Under the pieces are notes generated by a model, which was given only the letters and a program-made list of their open reading frames with translations, searched no databases and was not told the DNA's origin. Below are positions 1 through 7,806 of a DNA stretch of 14,765 bases, in pieces. Positions within the stretch are counted from its first letter, which is position 1; every line of letters begins with the position of its first letter. The DNA comes from UBA1756 sp045627805 (GTDB taxonomy: Bacteria; Bacteroidota; Bacteroidia; Bacteroidales; WCHB1-69), in contig JAZQOJ010000009.1 in NCBI GenBank assembly GCA_045627805.1, forward strand, positions 1 to 14,765, given 5' to 3'. Position numbers and translations under genes: made by a program.

Positions 1-94
1 CGAAACCGCGAACGGTGGCGTTTTGCGCAAATGAAAATATAGATAAAACACTTAGTATCAGTGTGATAACATACCGCAATGTCGTCATTTTCAT
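1..94 (-). CDS. Exported protein, N-terminal fragment (possibly TonB-dependent receptor or CarboxypepD_reg-like)
   Basis: Only the first 31 codons lie in the window; the rest runs off the left edge. Read on the minus strand from ATG at 94-92, the product starts MKMTTLRYV, continues with a hydrophobic stretch, and reaches SFAQNATVRGF. This is a clear signal peptide with probable cleavage around FAQ. The segment just after it (NATVRGF) resembles the first strand of the carboxypeptidase-regulatory-like domain that opens many Bacteroidota TonB-dependent receptors and other outer-membrane proteins. That family guess rests on about seven residues and is weak; export is well supported. A second in-frame ATG two codons later (88-86) could also be the start. 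A TATATTTG -7 box sits about 20 bases upstream, so the gene probably has its own promoter just past the uvrA-like stop codon. Confidence 0.6.
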   Translation of the reverse strand, partial: MKMTTLRYVITLILSVLSIFSFAQNATVRGF

Positions 95-112
95 ACCTTA
101 AGATTAAGGCGG

Positions 113-120
113 CAAATATA
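113..120 (-). promoter_or_regulatory. -7 promoter box for the exported protein at the left edge
   Basis: On the minus strand this reads TATATTTG, an exact match to the Bacteroidota -7 consensus TAnnTTTG. It lies between the stop codon of the uvrA-like gene (124-126) and the ATG at 94, which leaves a very short leader. I see no convincing -33 TTG element. Confidence 0.5.
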
Positions 121-123
121 CGA

Positions 124-2355
124 CTAATTTTTAATATAGGGGCGTGTCACACTCCGCTCGCAGGACAATATTTCGGCAGGTGTTCCCGCAAAAAGCAGCT
201 CACCGCCGGCCGCACCTCCCTCGGGTCCCAGCTCTATGATGTAATCGGCCTGCTTGATCACGTCAATGCTGTGTTCGATCAGGATCATCGTGTTGCCCGC
301 GTCGGTCATTTCATTGAAAAGTGTCAGCAATTTCCGCACATCGTCCAGGTGCAGTCCATCGGTCGGCTCGTCAATGATGAAAATCTCGCCACGACGATGC
401 AGGTACGATGCCAGCTTCACGCGTTGCAACTCGCCGCCCGACAGCGTCGTCATCGCCTGGTTCAGATGCAAATAGCCCAATCCCACCTTCTCCAACGCTT
501 GCAGTTGCGGTTGGAACGGCTGCCCTTCAAAAAACGCAATCGCCTCTTCCACCGACAGATCCATCACCTCCGCAATATTTTTTCCTTTGTAATGGTAATT
601 CAAAACCTCCTGATTGTAACGGGTTCCGTGACACACGTCGCACACCGTTTCAATCGACTCCATAAAAGCCATATCGGAGACGATGACGCCCTTGCCTCCG
701 CAAGCCGGGCAAGCGCCCTTCGAATTGAAAGAGAAGTGTTGTACCGTGGTGTGGTTGGCCTGCGCAAACAGTTTGCGGATGGTGTCGGAGATGTCGAGAT
801 AGGTGGCCGGCGTTGACCGCAAATTGATGCCAATATTTTTCTGTCCAATAAAAATCGTTTCCCTATCACATTGATTTTGAAATACTTCCATCAGCGAACT
901 TTTTCCAGAGCCAGCCACGCCCGCCACCACTGTCAGCACGCCGAGAGGCACTTTCACCGAAAGATTCTTCAAATTGTGCAGGGTGGCATTCTCAATGGAA
1001 AGGAATTCCTTCGGCTGACGCACGGAAGTCTTCAACTCACTATGACTGCGCAACATACGCCCCGTGATGGTGTCCGATTGCAGTAGTTCCTGATAAGTGC
1101 CCTGGAACATAATCTCGCCGCCACGGCTGCCCGCCTCAGGCCCCATATCCACGATGTGCTCCGCCATCGCGATGATTTCGCGGTGATGTTCCACAATCAG
1201 CAGAGTGTTGCCGTGATCGCGCAAGTGCTGCAACGACTTTTTCAAGCGGCTGATGTCTTGCGGATGCAAGCCGACGCTGGGCTCGTCAAGCACGTAAGCC
1301 ATATCAGTGAGCGGCGAGTTGATGTATTTGGCAATCTTGATTCGCTGCGCCTCTCCACCCGACAGCGTTCCCGTGCCACGGCTCAGCGACAAATAGCCGA
1401 GCCCGATGTCGCAAAGCGCCTGCAAACGTTTCACCAATTCGCGCTTCAGGTCGGCGGCCAGCGGTTCGTCAATCCGCGCGATGAAACGCACCGCCTCCGA
1501 GATGGGCATTTCCACCACGTCGGCGATGTTGCATCTATTGATTTTGCAACTGCGCACACGCTCGTTCACACGCATTCCGTGGCACTCAGGGCACTCGAAA
1601 GTGCTCACCATCTGGTCGAGAACCTTCTGCTGGCGCTTGCCCTCCTTGGTGGTGATGATGCTGCGGTACATCCGAGGGAACATTCCTTCAAACTTCGCTG
1701 ATTTCGGCCAGTTCGCGGGCGGATTCTTCAAGCGGATTTGCGGCGAATAAAGGAACAGGTCCAGTTCTTCCTTGCTGTAATCCTTGATTTTCTTGTCCAA
1801 ATCAAAAAGCCCGCTGTAAGCATAGCGTTTCCAGCGCCAGGCGCCCGTGGTAAAAGTCGGAAAATGAATCACATCCTCGTCGTTCAAGCACTTGTTGAAG
1901 TCCACCAGCTTGTGGATGTCGAGTTCGGTGACGGTGCCCAAGCCATCGCAGCGCGGACAACTTCCCGACGGATGGTTGAACGAGAATGTGTCGGAATATC
2001 CCACGAACGGTTTTCCCACACGCGAAAAAAGCAGTCGCAGCAACGCGTAAATGTCGGTGTAGGTTCCCACCGTTGAGCGGTTGTTGGCTGCCGGTTTCTT
2101 CTGGTCAATCACAATTGTAACAGGCATATTCTCAATGCGTTCCACATCTGGACGACCATACTTGGGAAGATACTGCTGAATAAAGGTGGGAAAAGTCTCG
2201 TTCAGTTCACGCCGGCTTTCTGCCGCAATAGTATCCAAGCACAAAGAGGATTTTCCCGAACCCGAAACACCCGTGAAAACCGTGATTTTCCGTTTCGGAA
2301 TCTGCAAAGACACATTCTTCAGATTGTTCTCGTTCGCGTGCGATATTGTTATCAT
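124..2355 (-). CDS. UvrA-like tandem ABC ATPase, short form lacking the UvrB-binding region
   Basis: A 743-aa protein with two UvrA-type ATPase halves. Half one has Walker A GVSGSGKSS (29-37), paired zinc cysteines C133/C136 and C255/C258, signature LSGGE (331-335) and Walker B DEPS (357-360). Half two has GVAGSGKSS (479-487), C549/C552 and C572/C575, LSGGE (638-642) and DEPT (662-665). Canonical UvrA is about 940 aa. Here only about 300 residues separate the first Walker A from the first LSGGE, too few for both the UvrB-binding and insertion domains. This matches the UvrA2-like class linked to DNA-damage or drug tolerance rather than the core UvrABC scanner. It should be a soluble DNA-binding ATPase, but the substrate cannot be inferred. 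The ATG at 2355 gives MITISHANENNLKN, which aligns with the family's usual beginning. It lies 151 bases downstream of guaA on the same strand. Confidence 0.85.
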   Translation of the reverse strand: MITISHANENNLKNVSLQIPKRKITVFTGVSGSGKSSLCLDTIAAESRRELNETFPTFIQQYLPKYGRPDVERIENMPVTIVIDQKKPAANNRSTVGTYTDIYALLRLLFSRVGKPFVGYSDTFSFNHPSGSCPRCDGLGTVTELDIHKLVDFNKCLNDEDVIHFPTFTTGAWRWKRYAYSGLFDLDKKIKDYSKEELDLFLYSPQIRLKNPPANWPKSAKFEGMFPRMYRSIITTKEGKRQQKVLDQMVSTFECPECHGMRVNERVRSCKINRCNIADVVEMPISEAVRFIARIDEPLAADLKRELVKRLQALCDIGLGYLSLSRGTGTLSGGEAQRIKIAKYINSPLTDMAYVLDEPSVGLHPQDISRLKKSLQHLRDHGNTLLIVEHHREIIAMAEHIVDMGPEAGSRGGEIMFQGTYQELLQSDTITGRMLRSHSELKTSVRQPKEFLSIENATLHNLKNLSVKVPLGVLTVVAGVAGSGKSSLMEVFQNQCDRETIFIGQKNIGINLRSTPATYLDISDTIRKLFAQANHTTVQHFSFNSKGACPACGGKGVIVSDMAFMESIETVCDVCHGTRYNQEVLNYHYKGKNIAEVMDLSVEEAIAFFEGQPFQPQLQALEKVGLGYLHLNQAMTTLSGGELQRVKLASYLHRRGEIFIIDEPTDGLHLDDVRKLLTLFNEMTDAGNTMILIEHSIDVIKQADYIIELGPEGGAAGGELLFAGTPAEILSCERSVTRPYIKN

Positions 2356-2427
2356 AAAATATTGATTTTCAATTTAATAATAATTCATTTCCTCACAAAA
2401 AAACACACACCTTCGTCCATTCGCCCA

Positions 2428-2485
2428 TTAACCCTTTCGTCTATTAATCCAATTAACCGCTCAACCGATTTTAACCGTTTAACCG
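2428..2485. repeat. Degenerate TTAACCG short repeats between guaA and the uvrA-like gene
   Basis: Within the 151-bp spacer, the 7-mer TTAACCG or a close variant recurs at 2428 (TTAACC), 2444 (TTAATCC), 2453, 2461 (TCAACCG), 2471 and 2479. Spacing is irregular, 8-16 bases. It is the only structure I see in this spacer; no terminator or clear promoter is visible. Confidence 0.55.
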
Positions 2486-2506
2486 AGCAATCCCATTCAC
2501 CCAAAA

Positions 2507-4027
2507 TCACTCCCACTCGATGGTCGCGGGCGGCTTAGAGCTGATGTCGTAAACCACTCGGTTGATTCCCTTCACCTTGTTGATAATCTCGTTGGAAACG
2601 GCGCGCAGAAAATCGTTGGGCAGGTCGGCCCAGTCGGCCGTCATTCCGTCGGTAGAGCACACCGCGCGCAAGGCGACCGCCCGCTCATAGGTACGCTCGT
2701 CGCCCATCACGCCCACCGACTGAACGGGCAGCAGAATCACGCCCGCCTGCCACACTTTATCGTAAAGCCCGTTGTTTTTCAGCCCTTCAATGAAAATGTG
2801 GTCGGCTTCTTGCAAGATGCGCACTTTTTCAGGGGTGATGTCACCCAAAATGCGCACGCCCAGCCCGGGGCCCGGGAAAGGATGCCGCGCAATGAACGAT
2901 TCAGGGATTCCGAGCTTGCGGCCCACTTCGCGCACTTCGTCCTTGAACAGCAGTTTCAGCGGCTCCACCACCCGCATCTTCATCCTTTCGGGCAGTCCGC
3001 CCACATTGTGGTGCGACTTGATGACCATTCCCGTAATCGACAACGACTCAATGCGATCCGGATAAATCGTACCCTGCGCCAGCCATTTCACATTGTGCAT
3101 TTTCTTGGCTTCCTCCTCAAAAACCTCCACGAAACCCTTGCCGATGATTTTGCGTTTTTTCTCCGGGTCGGTCTCGCCGCGCAACGCATCATAGAAACGC
3201 TGCGACGCGTCAACGCCCAACACATTCAATCCCAGTAATTTATAATGTTCCAAAACGGATTGAAACTCATTATATCGCAACAATCCATTATCCACAAAAA
3301 TGCAATGAAGTTGCGTTCCAATGGCCCTGTGCAGCAACATAGCGGCAACGGTGGAATCCACGCCGCCGGAAAGTCCCAAGACCACCTCGTCGCGGCCCAG
3401 CTGCTGACGCAGTTCGTCCACTGTGGCCTCAATAAACGAGTCGGGAGTCCAGTCGGTGGCGCAGCCGCAAATGCCGACCGCGAAATTACGCAGCAACACA
3501 CTTCCGTCTTCCGAATGGAAGACTTCCGGATGGAACTGGACCGCCCAAGTCGGCTCATTATCAATACGATAAGCAGCCACAGGCACATCGTGGGTGCTGG
3601 CGATGATATGAAAATGGGAAGGGATTTCCTGAATGGTGTCTCCGTGCGACATCCACACCTGCGACTGCACGCGGACGCCGTCCATCAGCGGATCGCCGCT
3701 CTCAACGTGCGACAAGCGGGCACGGCCGTACTCGCGGGTGGCACTGCTCCCCACTCGTCCGCCGGAAGTGGCGGCCAAGTACTGCGCGCCGTAGCAGATT
3801 CCCAACAACGGAAACTTTCCACGAATCGCCGTCAAGTCGGGACGGAAAGCGTCGGGCTGGTTCACGGAAAACGGGCTTCCCGACAGAATCACGCCCCGCA
3901 CGCCATCGGTGTTAGAAGGGAACTTGTTGTACGGAAGAATCTCGCTGTAAATGTGCATCTCACGCACGCGGCGCGCAATCAGCTGGGTGTACTGCGAGCC
4001 GAAATCTAAAATAATAATTTTGTCCAT
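2507..4027 (-). CDS. guaA: GMP synthase (glutamine-hydrolysing)
   Basis: A 506-aa enzyme that converts XMP, glutamine and ATP to GMP, the last step of guanine nucleotide synthesis in the cytoplasm. The N-terminal class I glutamine amidotransferase domain starts with ILDFGSQYTQLIARRVRE. It carries the nucleophile C78 in GICYGAQ and the H166/E168 pair in QFHPEVFHS. The ATP-pyrophosphatase domain has the P-loop LSGGVDS (219-225). The dimerisation domain follows, with GPGLGVRILG and the conserved end SSKPPATIEWE. All key residues are present and the length is normal for the family. The start at ATG 4027 puts MDKIIILDFGSQYTQ at the expected place. A -7 box (TATCTTTG) lies about 60 bases upstream. 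The gene is transcribed divergently from rnr across a repeat-bearing spacer. Confidence 0.97.
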   Translation of the reverse strand: MDKIIILDFGSQYTQLIARRVREMHIYSEILPYNKFPSNTDGVRGVILSGSPFSVNQPDAFRPDLTAIRGKFPLLGICYGAQYLAATSGGRVGSSATREYGRARLSHVESGDPLMDGVRVQSQVWMSHGDTIQEIPSHFHIIASTHDVPVAAYRIDNEPTWAVQFHPEVFHSEDGSVLLRNFAVGICGCATDWTPDSFIEATVDELRQQLGRDEVVLGLSGGVDSTVAAMLLHRAIGTQLHCIFVDNGLLRYNEFQSVLEHYKLLGLNVLGVDASQRFYDALRGETDPEKKRKIIGKGFVEVFEEEAKKMHNVKWLAQGTIYPDRIESLSITGMVIKSHHNVGGLPERMKMRVVEPLKLLFKDEVREVGRKLGIPESFIARHPFPGPGLGVRILGDITPEKVRILQEADHIFIEGLKNNGLYDKVWQAGVILLPVQSVGVMGDERTYERAVALRAVCSTDGMTADWADLPNDFLRAVSNEIINKVKGINRVVYDISSKPPATIEWE

Positions 4028-4088
4028 AATGATTTTTTAATTTTAAATCACTGGGAATCAGCAATTTTATCTTTTTGTTTTCAATTTA

Positions 4089-4096
4089 CAAAGATA
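4089..4096 (-). promoter_or_regulatory. -7 promoter box for guaA
   Basis: On the minus strand this reads TATCTTTG, matching TAnnTTTG. The predicted leader is about 55-60 bases and AT-rich. No clear TTG is visible at the expected -33 position. Confidence 0.5.
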
Positions 4097-4157
4097 CGAT
4101 TTTAATTGAAAATGAAGCATTAAAAAATTCAAATTTCGCAACAGAATAATTATAACT

Positions 4158-4185
4158 GACTTAGGACTTGGGACTTTGGACTTTT
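4158..4185. repeat. Four tandem GACTTNN heptads
   Basis: Four consecutive 7-base units: GACTTAG, GACTTGG, GACTTTG, GACTTTT. They sit just ahead of the diverged copies of the 83-bp repeat family. A similar run of short tandem repeats precedes the array at 11624. Confidence 0.75.
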
Positions 4186-4203
4186 TGCCTGAAATTATTC
4201 GAA

Positions 4204-4317
4204 AACTGACGAATGAGTGAGTGCAAAGCCAAACTTGTTTGAGCTTTGCCGAACGAAAAGGAAGAAAAGAAGCGCAGCTTCTTAACTGACGAATGAGTGA
4301 GTGCAAAGCCAAACTTG
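4204..4317. repeat. Diverged copy and partial copy of the 83-bp intergenic repeat family
   Basis: A 34-base sequence occurs exactly twice, at 4204-4237 and 4284-4317, with an 80-bp period. The unit matches the array at 11624-11963 in the same orientation. Shared blocks in order are GACGAA, GAGTGCAAAG, CAAA, GCTTTGCCGA, AAGGA, AAAAG and GCGCAGC. The first unit contains a stem GCAAAGC/GCTTTGC with inner CAAA/TTTG, and a second perfect hairpin AAGAAGC-GCA-GCTTCTT at 4267-4283. The rest of the 429-bp guaA-rnr spacer holds the heptads, the hairpin near 4349 and AT-rich sequence. I see no gene in it. Confidence 0.8.
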
Positions 4318-4348
4318 AAAAGTAGTAAGTCATTTAAATACAAGACGG

Positions 4349-4372
4349 AAAGTGATAATTTCTCACTTTTTT
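4349..4372 (+). terminator. Hairpin with T-run upstream of rnr (possible attenuator)
   Basis: AAAGTGA (4349-4355) pairs with TCACTTT (4363-4369) around a 7-base loop, and the T-run continues to 4372. The form is that of a weak rho-independent terminator read on the plus strand, about 85 bases before rnr. It could end a leader transcript or be incidental in AT-rich DNA. Confidence 0.3.
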
Positions 4373-4456
4373 ATGCGAAAATGAACTTTTACACGTTTTC
4401 AAGTGTTATAAAAAAGAATTTACCATCATCATTATAAAAAATTTTTAGCAAGAAAT

Positions 4457-6580
4457 ATGCAGACGATTGAAAGCAAGATTATTAGCGCACTCTCAACAAG
4501 CAAAAACGACAAATACAACTACAAGCAGATTGCTGCAAAAGTCAACGTGTTCGACAAGGAAGGCCGGGAGGAAGTGCTCCGCATCATTGATAAGTTACTG
4601 AATGCCAAAATCTTATTGAAAGCAGGAAGAGGCAAATACCGGCTCAACAAGAAATTTCTCACCAAAGAGACAACAGGCCAGAATTTTGTCACGGGCCGAC
4701 TGGAGGTGAAGTACAGTGGCGCGGCTTTCGTGCGACAAGACGGAGACGACGAGGACATTTTCATAGCGGAGCGCAATATGAGCAATGCGCTGCACAACGA
4801 CCTGGTGAAGGTGCTGGTCTTTCCACCGAGAGCTGACAAAAGGCCAGAGGGGCAAGTGGTGGAAGTGCTGGAAAGAAGCCAGAAACAACTTGTCGGCATC
4901 ATCAAGATTGACAAGGGAATCGCCTTCTTCCTTCCCGACAGTGCCAGCTACCACCGCGACATCCTTATTCCCGGACGGCTGCTCAGAAAAGCGAAAGACG
5001 GCTACAAAGTGGTGGTGAAAATCGTGGACTGGACACCCGGCAGCAAGAACCCCATTGGCGAGGTGACCGAGGTGCTGGGCAAGCCCGGCGACAACAACGT
5101 GGAAATGCAGTCGATACTGGCCGAGAACGACTTCCCGCTCTCCTTCCCGAAAGAGGTGGAGGCCGAAGCGTGCGAAATCTCCGCTGAAATTCCGCAAAGC
5201 GAGATCAAAAAGAGAAAGGACTTCCGCAACATCACGACCTTCACCATTGACCCCGCCGACGCAAAAGACTTCGACGACGCGCTCTCTTATGAGCGGCTGC
5301 CCAATGGCTTGCACCGCGTTGGCGTTCACATCGCCGACGTCTCCTACTATGTAAAGCCGGGATCGCTCATCGACAAGGAGGCCTACGAGCGCGGCACCTC
5401 CGTCTATCTCGTTGACCGCACCATCCCGATGCTCCCGGAAATCCTTTCCAACAACCTCTGCTCGCTGCGCCCGCACGAAGACAAACTCTGCTTCAGCGCG
5501 GTCTTCGACCTCGACGACGACGCCAAAGTGGTGAAGGAATGGTTCGGACACACCATCATCAACTCCGACGAGCGCTTCGCCTACGAAGAAGTGCAGAATA
5601 CCATTGACACGGGCGAAGGAAAACTCGCCACTGAAATTCTCGCAATCAACAAGTTAGCACAAATCCTCCGCAAGAAACGTTTCGACAACAACGCCATCAA
5701 CTTCGAGACCGAAGAGGTGAAGTTCAAACTCGACGAGAATGCGAAACCCATCGGCGTTTACCTCAAAGTCTCCACCGAAGCCAACTTTATGATTGAGGAA
5801 TTTATGCTGCTCACCAACAAGCGTGTGGCAGAAAAGGTGGGCAAGAAAACCGCGCACAACAAAGAGCCCCACACCTTCGTTTATCGAATCCACGACAAAC
5901 CGCTGGACGAGAAGATTCAGACTTTCAAGACTTTTGTGAAAAAATTGGGATACGAATTGAAGACCGGAACGGCGAAAGCGCTATCGGGTTCCTTCAACGA
6001 GATGTTTGCGCAAGCGAAAGGCACTAAAGAGTACGATATGCTCAGCAAGCTGTCGATCCGCACGATGGCGCGCGCGGTCTATTCCACCGAAAACATTGGG
6101 CACTACGGACTTGCGTTCCCCTACTATGCGCAGTTCACCTCGCCCATCCGCCGTTATCCCGACCTGATGGTTCACCGCTTGCTCGACGGATTCCTCCTTC
6201 GAGAGCCGTCAGTCAACGCCGCGGAGTACGAGGAATACTGCCAGCACTGCTCTCAGATGGAGCAGAAAGCCACCGAAGCAGAACGCACCTCCGTCAAGTA
6301 CAAGCAGGCCGAGTATATGGCCGACCAGATCGGACAAGTGTTCGATGCAACGGTGAGCGGCGTGTGCAAGTGGGGCGTCTTCGCCGAACTCAAGGAATCA
6401 AAATGCGAAGGTCTGATCACAATGCGCAAATTCAACGACGACTTCTATTACATCGACGAAGAGAACTATGCGTTGGTGGGACTGCACCACGGAAAGAGCT
6501 ACCGTTTCGGCGACGAGCTCAAAGTGAAAGTGGTGGCCGTTGACTTACAAAAGCGGCAACTGGATTTCGATCTCGTATAA
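4457..6580 (+). CDS. rnr: Ribonuclease R (3'-5' exoribonuclease, RNB family)
   Basis: A 707-aa hydrolytic 3'-5' exoribonuclease that degrades structured RNA in the cytoplasm. An N-terminal winged-helix-like segment (about 1-65) precedes OB/cold-shock-type domains (about 75-225), the RNB catalytic domain, and a C-terminal S1 domain (about 625-705). The active-site motif IDPADAKDFDDA holds D265, D271, D273 and D274, which correspond to the metal-binding aspartates of E. coli RNase R. The conserved block YAQFTSPIRRYPDLMVHRLL starts at about residue 557. The protein ends directly after the S1 domain, without the long basic tail of the E. coli enzyme. ATG 4457 is the first sensible start in a 5' region with no Shine-Dalgarno, as is usual for this phylum. 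The stop lies one base from the stop of the convergent lipoprotein gene. Confidence 0.95.
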   Translation: MQTIESKIISALSTSKNDKYNYKQIAAKVNVFDKEGREEVLRIIDKLLNAKILLKAGRGKYRLNKKFLTKETTGQNFVTGRLEVKYSGAAFVRQDGDDEDIFIAERNMSNALHNDLVKVLVFPPRADKRPEGQVVEVLERSQKQLVGIIKIDKGIAFFLPDSASYHRDILIPGRLLRKAKDGYKVVVKIVDWTPGSKNPIGEVTEVLGKPGDNNVEMQSILAENDFPLSFPKEVEAEACEISAEIPQSEIKKRKDFRNITTFTIDPADAKDFDDALSYERLPNGLHRVGVHIADVSYYVKPGSLIDKEAYERGTSVYLVDRTIPMLPEILSNNLCSLRPHEDKLCFSAVFDLDDDAKVVKEWFGHTIINSDERFAYEEVQNTIDTGEGKLATEILAINKLAQILRKKRFDNNAINFETEEVKFKLDENAKPIGVYLKVSTEANFMIEEFMLLTNKRVAEKVGKKTAHNKEPHTFVYRIHDKPLDEKIQTFKTFVKKLGYELKTGTAKALSGSFNEMFAQAKGTKEYDMLSKLSIRTMARAVYSTENIGHYGLAFPYYAQFTSPIRRYPDLMVHRLLDGFLLREPSVNAAEYEEYCQHCSQMEQKATEAERTSVKYKQAEYMADQIGQVFDATVSGVCKWGVFAELKESKCEGLITMRKFNDDFYYIDEENYALVGLHHGKSYRFGDELKVKVVAVDLQKRQLDFDLV

Positions 6581-6581
6581 A

Positions 6582-7601
6582 TCAGTCGTCAAGCTCAAGA
6601 TACTCGTGTGCGTAGTGGAAGCCGAGTTTCCCGGTGACCGAGCCGCGCACCAGTTCGTCTTGCGCGGTGGGTGAGAATCCGTGCCAGGAAACGGCGGAAG
6701 CGCGAGAGCCGAAAACGCCGCGCACCAGTCCGTCTTCCGCCTCAATGTTGGTGTAAACCTGCCTGTCCATCACCACGCTGCCGGTTGTCTGCATCGACTG
6801 CACATAGTAGGCGACGGGCTCGTTGACGGCCCACACTTCGAACTTCACGCAGGAATCGACGGAAATATAACGGTCAACCGTCGGGTCGGGCTTCACGTTG
6901 GCGGCGATGGCGGTATAGAGCTGCGAAGGGGTGTACTTCGTGGAGAGTCCGCTGATGGGCGCGTTGTTCACACGACGGCGGACACACTTCACCACCTCCT
7001 CGTGAGTGGTTTTGTTGCGTTCGATATAGTAAAAATTCTGGAAAATCTCGTAAGAAACGGCATTGGCAGCCGCCGACACCTTGAACGGGTTGGGCGTGGC
7101 GTTGGCAATGTTGAGCAGTCGGGCACTCGGTGAATTGATCATAAATTCGCCAACGATGCGAGTGCGCGCCGTAATGGTGCGGCCGGTTTCGTTGTTCACG
7201 ATCACGATTTTGTATTCCGCCTCGGGGTTCAGCGTGCGCGAGAACGCATAGACTTTCTGTTTGGGAGAAGCGAAATCGCCCTCCTCGACCGGGATTTCGG
7301 TAATCGTGTCGAGCGGCCACGACGCGGAAAGATGCCCGTTCACATATTCCTCCATCGTCACGGTCAACTCGTCGCGATAGTACAAACTATCGTAAACCTG
7401 AGCGGCCACTTCGGCATCGCCGGAAGTGAGAAATCCTTTGTAAATTTTTACATAATGTGTTGATTCATCGCCATTTAGCACAGCATAAACGATGGTAGCA
7501 TCTTTATAATCGGCATTGGAATCGAAATCCTTGCTGCAAGAGATGCAAAGCGCCACCATCAAACAGCAGAGCACGAGACCTAAACATTTGAATTTCATCA
7601 T
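6582..7601 (-). CDS. Putative lipoprotein, DUF4249-like by pattern, function unknown
   Basis: A 339-aa protein with a type II signal peptide. Basic MMKFK is followed by a hydrophobic run and a lipobox ending at C22 (LCIS-C). The residues after the cysteine, SKDFD, are acidic with a lysine, which resembles the export signal described for surface lipoproteins in Bacteroidota, so the outer leaflet is plausible. The mature part looks beta-rich, with no membrane segment. Features include an early YAVLNGDESTHYVKIYKGFL block and a late VYTNIEAEDGLVRGVFGSR block, the latter reminiscent of DUF4249-type lipoproteins. The family assignment is tentative and no catalytic motif is visible. Two adjacent ATGs (7601 and 7598) make the start uncertain by one codon. 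A TATATTTG promoter box lies about 25 bases upstream. Its 3' end abuts rnr, so transcripts from the two genes probably overlap. Confidence 0.75.
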   Translation of the reverse strand: MMKFKCLGLVLCCLMVALCISCSKDFDSNADYKDATIVYAVLNGDESTHYVKIYKGFLTSGDAEVAAQVYDSLYYRDELTVTMEEYVNGHLSASWPLDTITEIPVEEGDFASPKQKVYAFSRTLNPEAEYKIVIVNNETGRTITARTRIVGEFMINSPSARLLNIANATPNPFKVSAAANAVSYEIFQNFYYIERNKTTHEEVVKCVRRRVNNAPISGLSTKYTPSQLYTAIAANVKPDPTVDRYISVDSCVKFEVWAVNEPVAYYVQSMQTTGSVVMDRQVYTNIEAEDGLVRGVFGSRASAVSWHGFSPTAQDELVRGSVTGKLGFHYAHEYLELDD

Positions 7602-7624
7602 TTTTCAAATTAAAAAACAGGGCG

Positions 7625-7632
7625 CAAATATA
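7625..7632 (-). promoter_or_regulatory. -7 promoter box for the lipoprotein gene
   Basis: The minus strand reads TATATTTG, an exact TAnnTTTG match, 24 bases ahead of the ATG. The bases around it (GCAAATATACGAC on the plus strand) are the same as those around the promoter box at 113-120. Confidence 0.55.
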
Positions 7633-7691
7633 CGACAAATAAAACGAAAATATTCACACATTTTCACGGCAGACTTATCTTTATTTTTTTA

Positions 7692-7699
7692 TAAATTTG
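7692..7699 (+). promoter_or_regulatory. -7 promoter box for the DUF2723 gene
   Basis: TAAATTTG matches TAnnTTTG. It implies an AT-rich leader of about 100 bases before the ATG at 7807. It faces away from the lipoprotein promoter 60 bases to the left, so this 205-bp spacer is a divergent promoter region. The -33 element is not clear. Confidence 0.45.
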
Positions 7700-7806
7700 C
7701 AGATTGATGCAATTAGCGCGTCAACTTCGTAAATTATTAATTCACAATAGATTATAAAATACAAATAAAATCATAAATTATCACAATACTTAAAAAAGCA
7801 ACCGTA

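Noticed and set aside
79..816. Plus-strand ORF of 245 codons antisense to the uvrA-like gene
   Set aside because: It lies opposite a strongly supported coding frame, and its product has the composition of an antisense shadow. The same applies to the long antisense frames opposite guaA, rnr and the DUF2723 gene.
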